Positions 40,156 to 50,029 of a DNA stretch of 64,000 bases are shown piece after piece; position 1 is the first letter of the stretch; each line of letters opens with the position of its first letter. A model generated the notes under the pieces. The model ran no database searches. It worked only from the letters and a program-made list of their open reading frames with translations, and was not told where the DNA came from. The DNA lies in the NCBI RefSeq assembly GCF_004382825.2, contig NZ_SDQO02000004.1, forward strand, positions 186,001 to 250,000, in the 5' to 3' direction. The position numbers and the translations under genes are program-made. This stretch comes from Corynebacterium silvaticum (GTDB lineage: Bacteria > Actinomycetota > Actinomycetes > Mycobacteriales > Mycobacteriaceae).

Positions 40156-41790
40156 ATGAGTACTCTTTCCAGCGAAGCATCACGTCGCCGAACTTTTGCA
40201 GTCATCGCCCACCCAGACGCAGGTAAGTCCACGCTGACGGAGGCCCTCGCACTGCATGCGCACGTCATTGCAGAGGCTGGTGCTGTACATGGCAAAGCCG
40301 GTAGGAAGGCGACCGTCTCCGACTGGATGGATATGGAGAAAGACCGCGGCATCTCCATCGCCTCCTCGGCATTGCAATTTGAGTACGCTCCCGAGGGACA
40401 CACCGGCGAGCCTTTTGTAATCAATCTGGTGGATACGCCCGGTCACGCAGACTTTTCTGAGGACACATATCGTGTGCTCACCGCCGTCGATGCCGCAGTT
40501 ATGCTTATCGACGCCGCCAAAGGCCTCGAGCCGCAAACCCTCAAACTCTTCCGCGTCTGTAAAGCCCGCGGCCTCCCCATTGTCACCGTGATTAACAAGT
40601 GGGACCGCCCGGGCCGCACGCCACTAGAGCTTGTCGACGAAATCGTCAACGAAATCGGCCTCCAACCCACCCCACTCTTCTGGCCAGTAGGAGATGCAGG
40701 AGACTTCCGTGGGCTTGCACGTATCAACGCAGATGGTGAAGCCGCAGAATACATCCACTTCCTACGCACGGCCGGCGGCTCCACCATCGCGCCTGAGGAG
40801 CACTATGCTCCGGAGGAAGCAGAACAACGCGAAGAGATTGCGTGGGAAACCGCAGTGGAAGAAGCCGAACTTCTTGCAGCAGACGGGGCCATACACGACC
40901 AGGACCTCTTCCTCGATTGCACTACGTCGCCGCTTATTTTTGCGTCTGCGATGCTGAACTTTGGTGTCCATCAAATCTTGGACACTCTTTGTAGCCTCGC
41001 CCCTTCTCCTAGTGGCCGAGCATCCGACGCTAAAGCAGTTTCCGATGCTACGACGGCGATCGACGAGTCACGCGACGTCACCGATGACTTCTCCGGCGTA
41101 GTTTTCAAGGTCCAGGCTGGTATGGACAAAAACCACCGCGACTCCCTAGCTTTTATGCGCATCGTATCTGGTGAATTTGATCGCGGTATGCAAGTCACCC
41201 ATGCACAATCGGGGCGTAGTTTTTCCACGAAATACGCACTCACGGTTTTCGGTCGAACCCGTTCCACCGTGGAAACCGCCTACCCTGGTGACATCGTTGG
41301 TCTGGTGAACGCTGGTGCTTTGGCGCCCGGTGACACGATCTTTGAGGGACGGAAAGTCCAATATCAGCCAATGCCGCAATTCGCCCCAGAACACTTCCGT
41401 ATCCTCAGGGCCAAGTCTCTAGGAAAATACAAGCAGTTCCGCAAAGGGTTGGACCAGCTTGCCGCCGAGGGCGTTGTTCAGATCCTTAAAAACGATGCCC
41501 GCGGCGATGCCGCCCCGGTCATGGCTGCGGTTGGACCCATGCAGTTTGAGGTCATGATGGCCCGGATGGAAAACGAATACAACGTGGAGACCATCTCAGA
41601 TCCCATCCCCTACTCCGTTGCACGTCGCACCACACCAGAAACCGCAACAGAGCTTTCCAAGCAGCGCGGCGTGGAGGTATTCCAGCGAACAGACGGTGAG
41701 CTCGTGGCTCTCTTTGGGGATAAATGGAAGCTCGCTTTCATAGAAAAGGAACACCCCGAGTTCGAGCTTCTGCCCATGGTCGCAGACTAA
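40156..41790 (+). CDS. prfC: Peptide chain release factor 3
   Basis: 544 residues. GTPase that recycles RF1/RF2 from the ribosome. G1 AHPDAGKSTLTEAL (about 16-29), switch I RGISIASSALQFEY, G3 VDTPGHADFSEDTYR and G4 VINKWDRPGR are intact, and the C-terminal MQFEVMMARMENEYNVE is the RF3 hallmark. Monocistronic with a terminator. Confidence 0.97.
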   Translation: MSTLSSEASRRRTFAVIAHPDAGKSTLTEALALHAHVIAEAGAVHGKAGRKATVSDWMDMEKDRGISIASSALQFEYAPEGHTGEPFVINLVDTPGHADFSEDTYRVLTAVDAAVMLIDAAKGLEPQTLKLFRVCKARGLPIVTVINKWDRPGRTPLELVDEIVNEIGLQPTPLFWPVGDAGDFRGLARINADGEAAEYIHFLRTAGGSTIAPEEHYAPEEAEQREEIAWETAVEEAELLAADGAIHDQDLFLDCTTSPLIFASAMLNFGVHQILDTLCSLAPSPSGRASDAKAVSDATTAIDESRDVTDDFSGVVFKVQAGMDKNHRDSLAFMRIVSGEFDRGMQVTHAQSGRSFSTKYALTVFGRTRSTVETAYPGDIVGLVNAGALAPGDTIFEGRKVQYQPMPQFAPEHFRILRAKSLGKYKQFRKGLDQLAAEGVVQILKNDARGDAAPVMAAVGPMQFEVMMARMENEYNVETISDPIPYSVARRTTPETATELSKQRGVEVFQRTDGELVALFGDKWKLAFIEKEHPEFELLPMVAD

Positions 41791-41811
41791 TCACGTACTC
41801 ACGATAAACAG

Positions 41812-41847
41812 AAAGGCCACAGTCCCTGTGAGAACTGCGGCCTTTTT
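41812..41847. terminator. Terminator after prfC (bidirectional)
   Basis: AAAGGCCACAGT pairs with ACTGCGGCCTTT, followed by T5; lies between convergent prfC and the aminopeptidase. Confidence 0.88.
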
Positions 41848-41851
41848 GCGT

Positions 41852-42871
41852 TTACCTCGATAGTTCCTCTGCAAAACGATCCGTTGCTGCTATAAGAGCG
41901 GCAACATTTTCTTTTTCGCTCGCGGCGTGTCCGGACGTCGGTGAGAAATGGAATTCCGCCTCTGGCCATGCCCGGTACAGATTCCATGCGGTAACGGGCG
42001 GGCAGACAACGTCGTAACGCCCCTGAACAATCACCGCGGGGATGTCCCGGATGCGTTCGATATTGGCAGGTTCTAGCAGTTCACCGTCGCGCATAAATCC
42101 CTGGTGCACAAAATAATGATTCTCAATGCGTGCAAATGCCAGGGCAAAGCGCTCATCCTCATGGTCGTGGGTGTCTCGAATCTCTAGGAAAGATGTCGAT
42201 CCCTCCCAGACGCTCCACGCACGAGCAGCTTCAAGCGCTACAGTGCGATCGCTCGAATGGAGAAGCTTATGGTATTCAGCGATCAAATCCACACCAGCGA
42301 GCTGGGTCGCTCCTGATAGATCATCTGCGGCAGGCTTTTTATTCTCTGGGATGACGGAGAGGTACCGCTCCCACTTGTCGGGGAATAAGTGCGCAGCACC
42401 ACCGTTATAGAACCAATCCAACTCAGTCTTTCGCAGCATAAAGATCCCCCGAAGCACCACGGCGAGCACGCGGTCTGGATGCGTTTGGGTGTATTTCAGG
42501 GACAAGGTAGAACCCCACGAACCACCAAAGACCAGCCATTTATCTATTCCGAGTTGCTGGCGTATCGCCTCTATATCCTCGACCAGCTTGTGCGTGATAT
42601 TCATCGCCAAAGCTGCTTCTAGATCAGTGTCCGGATCTGCGATATGCGGCGTGGATTTTCCGCAGCCGCGCTAGTCGATCAAGATGACCCGATACTTATC
42701 TTGATCAAAAAATCCTGCGTTCTCTTTTGTTGTTCCGCCACCAGGTCCGCCGTGGATAAAGACTGCTGGGATGCCCTGCGGGTTTCCATATTCTGTATAA
42801 GCAATGCGCTGTCCGTCGCGTTCAATATATGATTCGCCAATCGGGTCAGCTACCGGATAAAGAGTTGTCAT
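41852..42871 (-). pseudogene. pip: Proline iminopeptidase with an amber codon
   Basis: The frame 42871-41852 would give a 339-residue alpha/beta-hydrolase. It begins IGESYIERDGQRIAYTEYGN, with the oxyanion HGGPGGG, and the nucleophile elbow FGGSWGSTLSL is downstream, but TAG at 42671-42673 falls in VILID-stop-RGCGKS, where the family has Gln (DQRGCGRS). CAG to TAG is a single C-to-T change. The rest, including GRYDVVCPP and the SGH motif, is intact. It would remove N-terminal proline from peptides in the cytosol. The product ends before the catalytic serine, so activity is lost unless suppressed. Confidence 0.88.
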
Positions 42872-42949
42872 TCTTCACAGCCTAGCTATGAAAGCTGCGT
42901 AGGAGGAGGATGGGGAGTTGGTGTTATGGGGTGGGCGTCGACAAGCCCG

Positions 42950-43603
42950 CTATAGATGCGAAACTCCCATGAGGACCAGGGCGATGGCCACCAGGTAACC
43001 AGCCCACAGGGCTACACGGTCGCTATTACACCGCGCCCACTCAAAAGCCCTGCCCAAGGGGCTCTCTGGGAACGCACGCACAAATCCCACGCCTACTGCG
43101 CAGAAAAACGGAAGGCTCAGCGCAAGAGATGCATAGAGGAACAACGCGATGTAGCTGAATGTTTTGCTGTAGTCGCCGGTGGCAAGATACGCCAAACCAG
43201 TGAAAAACGGAATCGACGTAATCGATTGCGCCACTCCCAGGACAAACCCCACCACCATCGTCTTCACGCTTGGTGTGCGCAGTGGTTTGAGTAACCGTTG
43301 CACTAATCCAGCTGAATCGCCACCGCGCCAGGTAAGAATTGCTCCGGCGATGCCCGTCACTATCAAGATCACACCAAACACGGGCGAGTCTATGAAAGCG
43401 CGGACTTTATCTTCTATTGAGTGAAACAGCGCCAGCGTGGGAATTGAAAGGAGAAAAACGCCTAACCAATCCCCCAGGATCAAAAGCGATACTATTTTTC
43501 CGTAGCGCCCCCCGCGAGGCACCAGTAGAGCCACCGCAACAATGACTCCGATGAGTAAAACGTTAACGGAGTCCATGAGAGCATAGCTCACAGCGTGCAA
43601 CAC
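42950..43603 (-). CDS. GAP-family (Sap-like) multi-pass membrane protein
   Basis: 217 residues, about six hydrophobic helices. The opening helix MDSVNVLLIGVIVAVALLVP and GDWLGVFLLSIPTLALF, with a central amphipathic KPLRTPSVKTMVVGFVLG, match the GAP/Sap (sulfolipid-addressing-like) group of the LysE-related exporters. Role in actinobacteria is lipid or glycolipid export in some cases; here unknown. Stands alone. Confidence 0.75.
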   Translation of the reverse strand: MLHAVSYALMDSVNVLLIGVIVAVALLVPRGGRYGKIVSLLILGDWLGVFLLSIPTLALFHSIEDKVRAFIDSPVFGVILIVTGIAGAILTWRGGDSAGLVQRLLKPLRTPSVKTMVVGFVLGVAQSITSIPFFTGLAYLATGDYSKTFSYIALFLYASLALSLPFFCAVGVGFVRAFPESPLGRAFEWARCNSDRVALWAGYLVAIALVLMGVSHL

Positions 43604-44174
43604 GATGAAGACTCCCTCGTCTTAAAAATCACTGACAGCGTGATCATTGATCACAGCCTTAACGAGTGTACGGATTTCCGCCAAACTTGCGCAACGCGTC
43701 ACTACAAACCACAAGCTGAGGACACACATGAGTTGGTCCTGTTTTACGCCCCAAAGTCCGTGATCACCACATACATCTGCACGGCAGAGAACTCCGGAAG
43801 AGCGCTCATCGGTTCTTGGAGGTCTTTCACATTCTCTGCTAGCTGCAGTGCCCATGGATCAGCAACACCTTCTGGCCGTTCCTGTGCCACTGCAGCTCTA
43901 CCTAGAAGGCGGAAAATATAAAGTCTTGTGGCGTTGACTAAGCGACATGTGCCGCACACTATCCCAGCCCCACCCTTAAATAGCACTAATTTTCAAAAGC
44001 TGTCTCCATGAAACAACAGCCACATTCCCCATTAGGGTGTGCCACTGGCGGGAAAGTTCACAGGAAATATCTGCCCTACCCGCTTCTTTCACTAACATTG
44101 CGGGGGTGTGCGACTGCTTTGAATGTCGCCGCTCGATTTCACACTTCGACACTACTTAAGGACCTCTACCTCCC
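43604..44174. other. 570-bp interval before gapB; no convincing gene
   Basis: Contains the gapB promoter. A minus-strand frame 43744-43986 has a helical-looking stretch (ERPEGVADPWALQLAENVKD) but lacks a good start site and any family I recognise. It may be a remnant of a lost gene. No RNA gene seen. Confidence 0.5.
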
Positions 44175-45605
44175 ATGGCACAGGACTGGAACGATAAGCT
44201 CGAATCCGCACAAAAGATGCTTCCCTTAATCGGGCAGCTACACCGCAACAACAACGTGGTTGTCTCCGTCTTTGGCCGGTTGCTTATCGACGTCACCGAC
44301 ATCGACATCATCAAGGCACACCGCTACTCACGCCTAGCTACAGAAACAGAGCTTTCGCCCGCCGATACTCTCCCAATCCTGGAAGCAGTGGCACGCCTGA
44401 ACCTGGGAACCGCCTCAATCGATCTGGGCCGCCTCGCCGTGCTTTATCGCGAACAGGGTGGCGAACTGGAACAATTCCTCTCCTCTGAGCTTGCTTCAGT
44501 TATCGGAACCGAATCCGGGCAGGAGCCTACCGACGTAGTGCTCTACGGCTTTGGCCGGATTGGCCGTCTCCTAGCCAGAATCCTTATCGCACGCGAAGCC
44601 GCCCATGGCGGAGTCCGACTCCGCGCCATTGTGGTTCGTAAAAAAGGCGACGGCGATATCATCAAGCGCGCCTCCCTGCTACGACGCGATTCCGTTCACG
44701 GAGCATTCAACGGCACCATCACGGTTGATGAGGACAATGAAGTCATCTGGGCTAACGGCACCGCAATCAAGATGATCTATGCCAATGATCCTGCCACCAT
44801 CGATTACACCTCTTATGGCATCAACAACGCCATCGTGGTGGACAACACCGGAGTCTGGCGTGATCGCGCAGGTCTTAGCCAGCACCTTAGCGCCAAAGGT
44901 GTCCAACGAGTCATCCTCACCGCCCCAGGCAAGGGTGACCTCAAGAACGTTGTTTATGGCATCAACCACAATGACATTTCCGATTCTGATCAGATTGTCA
45001 CCGCGGCTTCCTGCACCACCAACGGGATCACGCCTACCCTCAAGGTGATCAACGATCACTATGGCATCGAAAACGGCCACGTAGAAACCGTGCACTCCTT
45101 TACTAACGATCAAAATCTGATCGATAACTTCCATAAGGGAGCTCGTCGCGGGCGCGCTGCTGGCCTGAACATGGTGTTAACGGAAACAGGAGCCGCAAAG
45201 GCAGTGTCAAAGGCTCTCCCTGAGTTCGAAGGCAAGCTCACCGGCAACTCCATCCGCGTTCCCACCCCCGATGTGTCCATGGCGGTGCTCAACCTCACCC
45301 TAGAGAAGGAAGCCTCGCGCGATGAGGTCAACGAGCTCATGGACAAAGTAGCGCTGCATTCGGATCTGCGTCAGCAAATTTCCTATATCAACTCCCCCGA
45401 AGTCGTATCTTCCGACTTTGTAGGCAGCACCCATGCAGGCATCGTCGACGGCCTTGCCACCATTGCGAATGGGAAGCACCTTGTGCTCTATGTCTGGTAC
45501 GACAATGAGTTCGGGTATTCAAACCAGGTTATCCGTATCGTCGAGCACGTAGCTGGTGCACGCCCCAAGGTTCTCCCAGAGCGTATCCCTTCAGATCAGA
45601 TTTAA
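44175..45605 (+). CDS. gapB: Glyceraldehyde-3-phosphate dehydrogenase, GapB type
   Basis: 476 residues, about 130 more than classical GAPDH because of a helical N-terminal extension (1-115). NAD(P) fold at VVLYGFGRIGRLLARIL. The catalytic Cys is C280 in AASCTTNGITPTLK, followed by HSFTNDQNLID and NSIRVPTPDVS. In C. glutamicum the equivalent GapB favours NADP and works in gluconeogenesis; that role is inferred here. Monocistronic, with a very strong terminator. Confidence 0.93.
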   Translation: MAQDWNDKLESAQKMLPLIGQLHRNNNVVVSVFGRLLIDVTDIDIIKAHRYSRLATETELSPADTLPILEAVARLNLGTASIDLGRLAVLYREQGGELEQFLSSELASVIGTESGQEPTDVVLYGFGRIGRLLARILIAREAAHGGVRLRAIVVRKKGDGDIIKRASLLRRDSVHGAFNGTITVDEDNEVIWANGTAIKMIYANDPATIDYTSYGINNAIVVDNTGVWRDRAGLSQHLSAKGVQRVILTAPGKGDLKNVVYGINHNDISDSDQIVTAASCTTNGITPTLKVINDHYGIENGHVETVHSFTNDQNLIDNFHKGARRGRAAGLNMVLTETGAAKAVSKALPEFEGKLTGNSIRVPTPDVSMAVLNLTLEKEASRDEVNELMDKVALHSDLRQQISYINSPEVVSSDFVGSTHAGIVDGLATIANGKHLVLYVWYDNEFGYSNQVIRIVEHVAGARPKVLPERIPSDQI

Positions 45606-45618
45606 GCCCCACACAAGC

Positions 45619-45661
45619 GCTAAAGGTGCGGACTTCGAGGAGTCCGCACCTTTAGCTTTTT
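45619..45661 (+). terminator. Strong terminator after gapB
   Basis: GCTAAAGGTGCGGACT pairs with AGTCCGCACCTTTAGC (16 bp), loop TCGAGG, followed by T5. Confidence 0.95.
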
Positions 45662-46147
45662 CAATTATATGGTGCGCCACCCGCCCCTATACAAGCAATA
45701 CACGCGCAGACTGCCACGGCCACGCGAGAAGTGAGGACTGCTGCGAGACATGAACACATGCCCTCAACCCCATTGCCCTATGTATAGCGTTATTTCCCAA
45801 AAGAGTGAATGAAGATCGGTGCCCAAGATCCCCTAGCCGAGATTGTGCCACGTGTGAAAAGCTGACATCTTTCCACACCTCAACTACGGGGAGACCTTCA
45901 CCTTCTTCTAGGAAAAGAAACCTACTACAATGTAGGAGCGGGTGAACGCCGTCTTTATATCCCAAAACCTCATCTGGGATTAAAACCAGCTACCCCTTGT
46001 ACCAGGGAAGTTCTATAAGGAAACGGACAACAAAGTCTTATGTCCCCACGGCGGACTGTATCGATGGGAGAACCGTATCCGGTTCAATCCCTTAGAAACC
46101 ACGCTAAAGCGCATAATTGCATACTGCTTTCTCTCTGGGCTCGAATC
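45662..46147 (-). other. Sequence downstream of the cobalamin riboswitch with no recognisable gene
   Basis: Reading away from the riboswitch on the minus strand, the only frames (46013-46201, overlapping the riboswitch, and 45687-45965) give proteins I cannot assign, and no start has a ribosome site. No B12-linked gene (metE, nrd, btu or cbi types) is seen. The expected target seems deleted or degraded. Confidence 0.6.
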
Positions 46148-46345
46148 CCCGCAAGCCTGATGTACATGTGCTGAAGCCGGTCTCCTGGCTACTGCTGCCA
46201 TTATTCCTGTTCCCTTCCCGCTTAGCGCAGTGAGAACACGAGGCTTTCTTGTGCAGTTACAGTGGCGGGGTCCGCTGCCGGATTTTCACCGGCATTCCCG
46301 ATCGCTTCAGCTAAGTCATCACTCTAGCAAGGCTTCGCGCAAAGG
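46148..46345 (-). ncRNA. Cobalamin riboswitch (orphan)
   Basis: On the minus strand the core order is complete: GAATGCCGGTGAAAATCCGG, then CAGCGGACCCCGCCACTGTA (the B12-box region), then a variable hairpin, then GCCAGGAGACCGGC (the conserved CAGGAGACC segment). The ends GCGAAGCCT and AGGCTTGCG can pair as P1. It should sense adenosyl- or other cobalamin in mRNA 5' leaders. No credible downstream gene remains. Confidence 0.88.
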
Positions 46346-46674
46346 GCACCCACTTTAAAAAAAATCGTGGGAAACCACACCTAAAAGCGCCCACCGATGT
46401 TTATGTGCCTTCTGTTCGTTCTTGCTCCCCTACGTCCTGTATGTAAACGCATTACCCTGCCATGAGTACGCAAGCCCCAGTGGTTTCATTACCTGACCGG
46501 ACCTGTTTTTCTTAGGTTCGCTAGGATGAGCTAAAGATCATTCACCTTTCGCGGAGAATTGAATCACTGTAGTTCCCTTGTGTACCCGTGAAGTATCCCT
46601 CTCGACAGCACAACGCCCCGCTTCACCTTGGCGTATCCATCACTGTGTCTCCCTATCTTGAAAGGTTGTTGCGA

Positions 46675-47925
46675 ATGTTTTTACCTGCCCCCACACATTT
46701 CAACGATGTGATCGTCGACGGCGTTATTTCCCAAGCTGAAATTTCTGAGGCATTCACTCAACTACTCGGATACGTACACGAATACGAGTTCAATGCCACG
46801 CCCACCGGTTATCAAGTCCAATTTCATACCCGGCATGGGCTACATACTTATGAGGGCGTGCTAGCTGCCCATATTGATTCTGAGCGTGAGTGGAGATGGG
46901 CTCAGGAATACACGTTTGATATCCCGGAGCTTTCCCTCACGCAACCGGCAAGCGACGAGCTTGTTGCAGCTGCACGAACCCTCAACGGAAATGGGCCGGC
47001 ATATTTAGTGCCTCTCGACGACGGCGCGTTGGATGTGGTCATCCTCAGCGATGTTCTCCCTCATCTATCCATGCCTGCAGCATTAACCGTGGGGCTAGGC
47101 AGCCTGCTTGCAGCTGACCCAGATGCTCTCCGAAGAGCCGTCCTGGCGTACGCCGCCCAGCGAGGGCTCAGTTTTCACGAGAATTCCGGCCATCTTGAGG
47201 TCTCTTCCCCCGATGGGGAGACCGCGTGCATAGATATCGCCCGAGGCACAGTAAGCTGCCCCGAATGGAACGGCAAGAATCTCTCGCTCTCCGACGTCCA
47301 ATCAGATGCAGCGTTAGTTTCCGCAGAACATCAGCTTTTATTTGAGGGAACCTATCCCGACGCGCATGTGGCCGTAGATCCCCACACGGCTACTGCAACC
47401 ATCAAATCTGCTTATGGAGAATCAGCGACCGCAGAGGCCACGATTCTGGCTGTAGTAGATGACAACTGGACATGGGCGTGGAACGATGAACAGCTCATGC
47501 ACTCCCCCGGTGTAACGCGAGCACTAGGCCTCAAGGCTTTCGCGATGGACAACGGCATACCCGAGCTATTAGGACAACCCATCCCGCTGCACCGCGCCCA
47601 AGAACTCGCGCTTGAGTCTGTGGCAAAACCCGTGCTCCGAGAGTGGGTCCACGCGGTGGCTTCCCTGCCGGACGGTCGCCGCGTCATGCTTTTATTGCAG
47701 TCGCCCCGGCTCCAATTGCCAGCTGCAACAAAAGCTTCTATCGCAGCCACTCTCTGCTGTCCGCTGGCGTCCATGGTGAATACCCAGAGGGCTATTGCCA
47801 CCTATGCGCATTTCCGCGGCATCGCCCCATCGGCGTTTGATGGCTACACGCTTCGTCTCAGCTGTTCGGATGGAAGCGTACTAGTATCTTTCAATGCCAA
47901 TGGAGCTATCGTCGGGGTGAACTAG
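46675..47925 (+). CDS. Uncharacterised protein, DUF6882-like
   Basis: 416 residues from ATG 46675, chosen because GAAAGG lies 9 bases upstream; the frame extends to 46588 without a ribosome site. Cytosolic, acidic, no membrane helix. Two segments resemble each other: REWRWAQEYTFD (about 85) and DDNWTWAWNDEQLMHS (about 265), the W-x-W-A-W pattern of DUF6882 proteins, so it may be a tandem duplicate. Its stop overlaps the stop of the convergent hydrolase gene by four bases. Function unknown. Confidence 0.7.
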   Translation: MFLPAPTHFNDVIVDGVISQAEISEAFTQLLGYVHEYEFNATPTGYQVQFHTRHGLHTYEGVLAAHIDSEREWRWAQEYTFDIPELSLTQPASDELVAAARTLNGNGPAYLVPLDDGALDVVILSDVLPHLSMPAALTVGLGSLLAADPDALRRAVLAYAAQRGLSFHENSGHLEVSSPDGETACIDIARGTVSCPEWNGKNLSLSDVQSDAALVSAEHQLLFEGTYPDAHVAVDPHTATATIKSAYGESATAEATILAVVDDNWTWAWNDEQLMHSPGVTRALGLKAFAMDNGIPELLGQPIPLHRAQELALESVAKPVLREWVHAVASLPDGRRVMLLLQSPRLQLPAATKASIAATLCCPLASMVNTQRAIATYAHFRGIAPSAFDGYTLRLSCSDGSVLVSFNANGAIVGVN

Positions 47926-48992
47926 TCAAAGAGCCCAAGGATTCTTTCAAAAGGCTCCGGGTCAACAGCCGCTGTGTCCTTGGGGTCAAAATGAGGCTCT
48001 CTATCTTTATCTACCAGCACCGCGCGGACCCCTTCTGCGAAATTGGGGTTTGCGCGCATGTGCTCACCCAAAGCGACTTCGTGGTCGAGCTCTTCCCGCA
48101 ATGTTGAGCACAGTGCTGATGCTCGCATCAAAAGGGTGGATGCTACAAGCGACTCCGGGTTTGCCCCTTTGAGCAATTCAGCGACCTGAACAGCAAATAC
48201 CCGGTCAGGGTGTGCGCCTAGGGCATGCTCAATTTCAGGCCAGGTGTCAAAGTTAAAGGTTTTCTCAATGTTGGGGTAGAGCTTTTCTAGTTCCGATTCT
48301 CCCGGCGCGTCTGTGGAAAAAGCTTCCAGAGCTTCATCCAGGGATTCAGCGATTATCATTTCGCGGAACTCAGCAAATGCAGCGCTTGGCACAAAGTCGG
48401 TCGCCACTCCTGCCCACATCATGTCTGCGGGACTCATGCGCCAGCCAGTTAAGACGAGGAAATTGGCTAGGGGCAGCGAGGTAAAGCCCTTGAGGCCTGT
48501 CATCCGCTGAAGCATAAAGGGAACCCCCACGTCGGGGTTAAATCCGATAGCCATCTCTGGCATCGCAGCAAAAGCTTTCTCGCTAATGACGCGGTGGGAG
48601 CCGTGCACGGATACTCCGAGTCCTCCGCCCATAGCTACGCCGTCGATAAGCGAAATATAGGGCTTGGGGAACAACGCAATGTTGTTATTCATTTCGTATT
48701 CGTCGGCGAAGAACTGGTCACTTGCGCACCCTTTGCCCGCGAGAATCTGTTCCCTGCTGGTGCGCACGTCACCGCCAGCGCAAAACGCCTTTTCTGAGGT
48801 GGAATACACAACAACTCTATGGACGGCATCATCATCCCACCATGCGTCTAGGGCCTGGTCGATCCGATCAATCATTTCTTGGTTCAAAGAGTTCAGGGCT
48901 TTGGGCCGATTCAGCTCGATAATTCCCGTGGTGTTTTCCACGTAGACGTTGACTACTTCCTGATTGCGGTATGTGCTGTCCATTGCATTCAT
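47922..48992 (-). CDS. Enoyl-CoA hydratase/isomerase family; probable 3-hydroxyisobutyryl-CoA hydrolase
   Basis: 356 residues. Crotonase fold: GIIELNRPKALNSLNQEM (about 23-40), oxyanion holes AFCAGGDVR (about 69-77) and DGVAMGGGLGVSVHGSHRV, then MPEMAIGFNPDVG with the catalytic Glu/Asp of the hydrolase subgroup. The length (about 350 instead of 260) and the C-terminal ECH_2 region favour 3-hydroxyisobutyryl-CoA hydrolase of valine breakdown. No valine-degradation genes adjoin, so the substrate is inferred. Confidence 0.85.
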   Translation of the reverse strand: MNAMDSTYRNQEVVNVYVENTTGIIELNRPKALNSLNQEMIDRIDQALDAWWDDDAVHRVVVYSTSEKAFCAGGDVRTSREQILAGKGCASDQFFADEYEMNNNIALFPKPYISLIDGVAMGGGLGVSVHGSHRVISEKAFAAMPEMAIGFNPDVGVPFMLQRMTGLKGFTSLPLANFLVLTGWRMSPADMMWAGVATDFVPSAAFAEFREMIIAESLDEALEAFSTDAPGESELEKLYPNIEKTFNFDTWPEIEHALGAHPDRVFAVQVAELLKGANPESLVASTLLMRASALCSTLREELDHEVALGEHMRANPNFAEGVRAVLVDKDREPHFDPKDTAAVDPEPFERILGLFD

Positions 48993-49177
48993 AACCCCCA
49001 GTGTTGCACATCACTTAAATAATTGCAGCAGATTTTTCCGATCAGGTGCTACAGGCCGACGGCGACAATGTGTGTGGTCGTAGTCAGTGGTAGGCTATTA
49101 ACGCACATTATGCGGGTTGTATGCCCGCAGTCCCGCAAAGACGCAGTCATGCGGTTCAACAACGCTAGAAGGAACAG

Positions 49178-50002
49178 ATGACCCCTCGCATTATCGCCAC
49201 GGACATGGACGGAACTCTGCTCAATCACAAGCATGAAATTCCCGAGTCTTTTTGGCCGCTCCTCGAACGGATGCATGAGCAAGAGATAATTTTTGCTCCG
49301 GCAAGCGGGAGGCAACTGTATACGCTTCTGAATCAATTTGAGCGCAGCTCCAAGCGGCTCTCCGTGATCGCTGAAAATGGAACCGTTGTCTACCACGAGG
49401 GGTCCATTGTTTCTGTCACCACCATTGATCGGGACCTGGCGCACACAGTCATTGCAATGATGGATGCCACGGATCTCCCCTGGGGACTCATCCTCTGCCG
49501 CGTCGACGGCGCCTTTATGCATAAACATAAAAAGCACAAACAGTTTTTGGCTGAGAGCATCCGCTACTACGCACGGTTAGAACAGGTCGATGACCTGCAT
49601 TCTTATGTTGACGATACCGTAGTTAAACTGGCGATCTTTACCGAGGCTGATGCGGAATCCATAGCAGCCCCGCTTATCCGCTCAGCAGCCCAAGAACTCA
49701 ACGTGGTGGTTTCTGGCCGTCATTGGATTGACGTGATGAACCCCGAGGCCAACAAGGGAGTCGCTTTACAGGCCCTCGCGGAAGCTACTGGCACCCATAT
49801 GAGCGATACCCTCGCATTTGGTGATTTCCTCAACGACCTTGACCTATTACAAGCAGCTGGCACCTCATACGCCATGGATAACGCCCATCCAACGATCAAA
49901 AGCATCTCCGATGCGGTGGCCCCCTCCCATGCGGATGAGGGCGTGATCCACGTGGTATCGGGCATCCTCGATGCTCTGGAAGCCCGCACCCCTAGCGCCT
50001 AG
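49178..50002 (+). CDS. HAD-superfamily phosphatase (Cof type)
   Basis: 274 residues. Motif I ATDMDGTLLN with the two catalytic Asp (about 7-16), cap domain of the Cof IIB type, motif III K in EANKGVALQALAE and motif IV FGDFLNDLDLLQAAG. Typically dephosphorylates sugar phosphates or flavin/PLP precursors. It lies 27 bp upstream of pnuC, so a vitamin phosphate is a possible substrate, inferred from context only. Confidence 0.88.
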   Translation: MTPRIIATDMDGTLLNHKHEIPESFWPLLERMHEQEIIFAPASGRQLYTLLNQFERSSKRLSVIAENGTVVYHEGSIVSVTTIDRDLAHTVIAMMDATDLPWGLILCRVDGAFMHKHKKHKQFLAESIRYYARLEQVDDLHSYVDDTVVKLAIFTEADAESIAAPLIRSAAQELNVVVSGRHWIDVMNPEANKGVALQALAEATGTHMSDTLAFGDFLNDLDLLQAAGTSYAMDNAHPTIKSISDAVAPSHADEGVIHVVSGILDALEARTPSA

Positions 50003-50029
50003 GCGAGACCAAGGAACCCTCCTCCTACT

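Noticed and set aside
45687..45965. 92-codon minus-strand frame downstream of the riboswitch
   Set aside because: No ribosome site, no family, and about 180 nt separates it from the riboswitch; composition looks like non-coding DNA.
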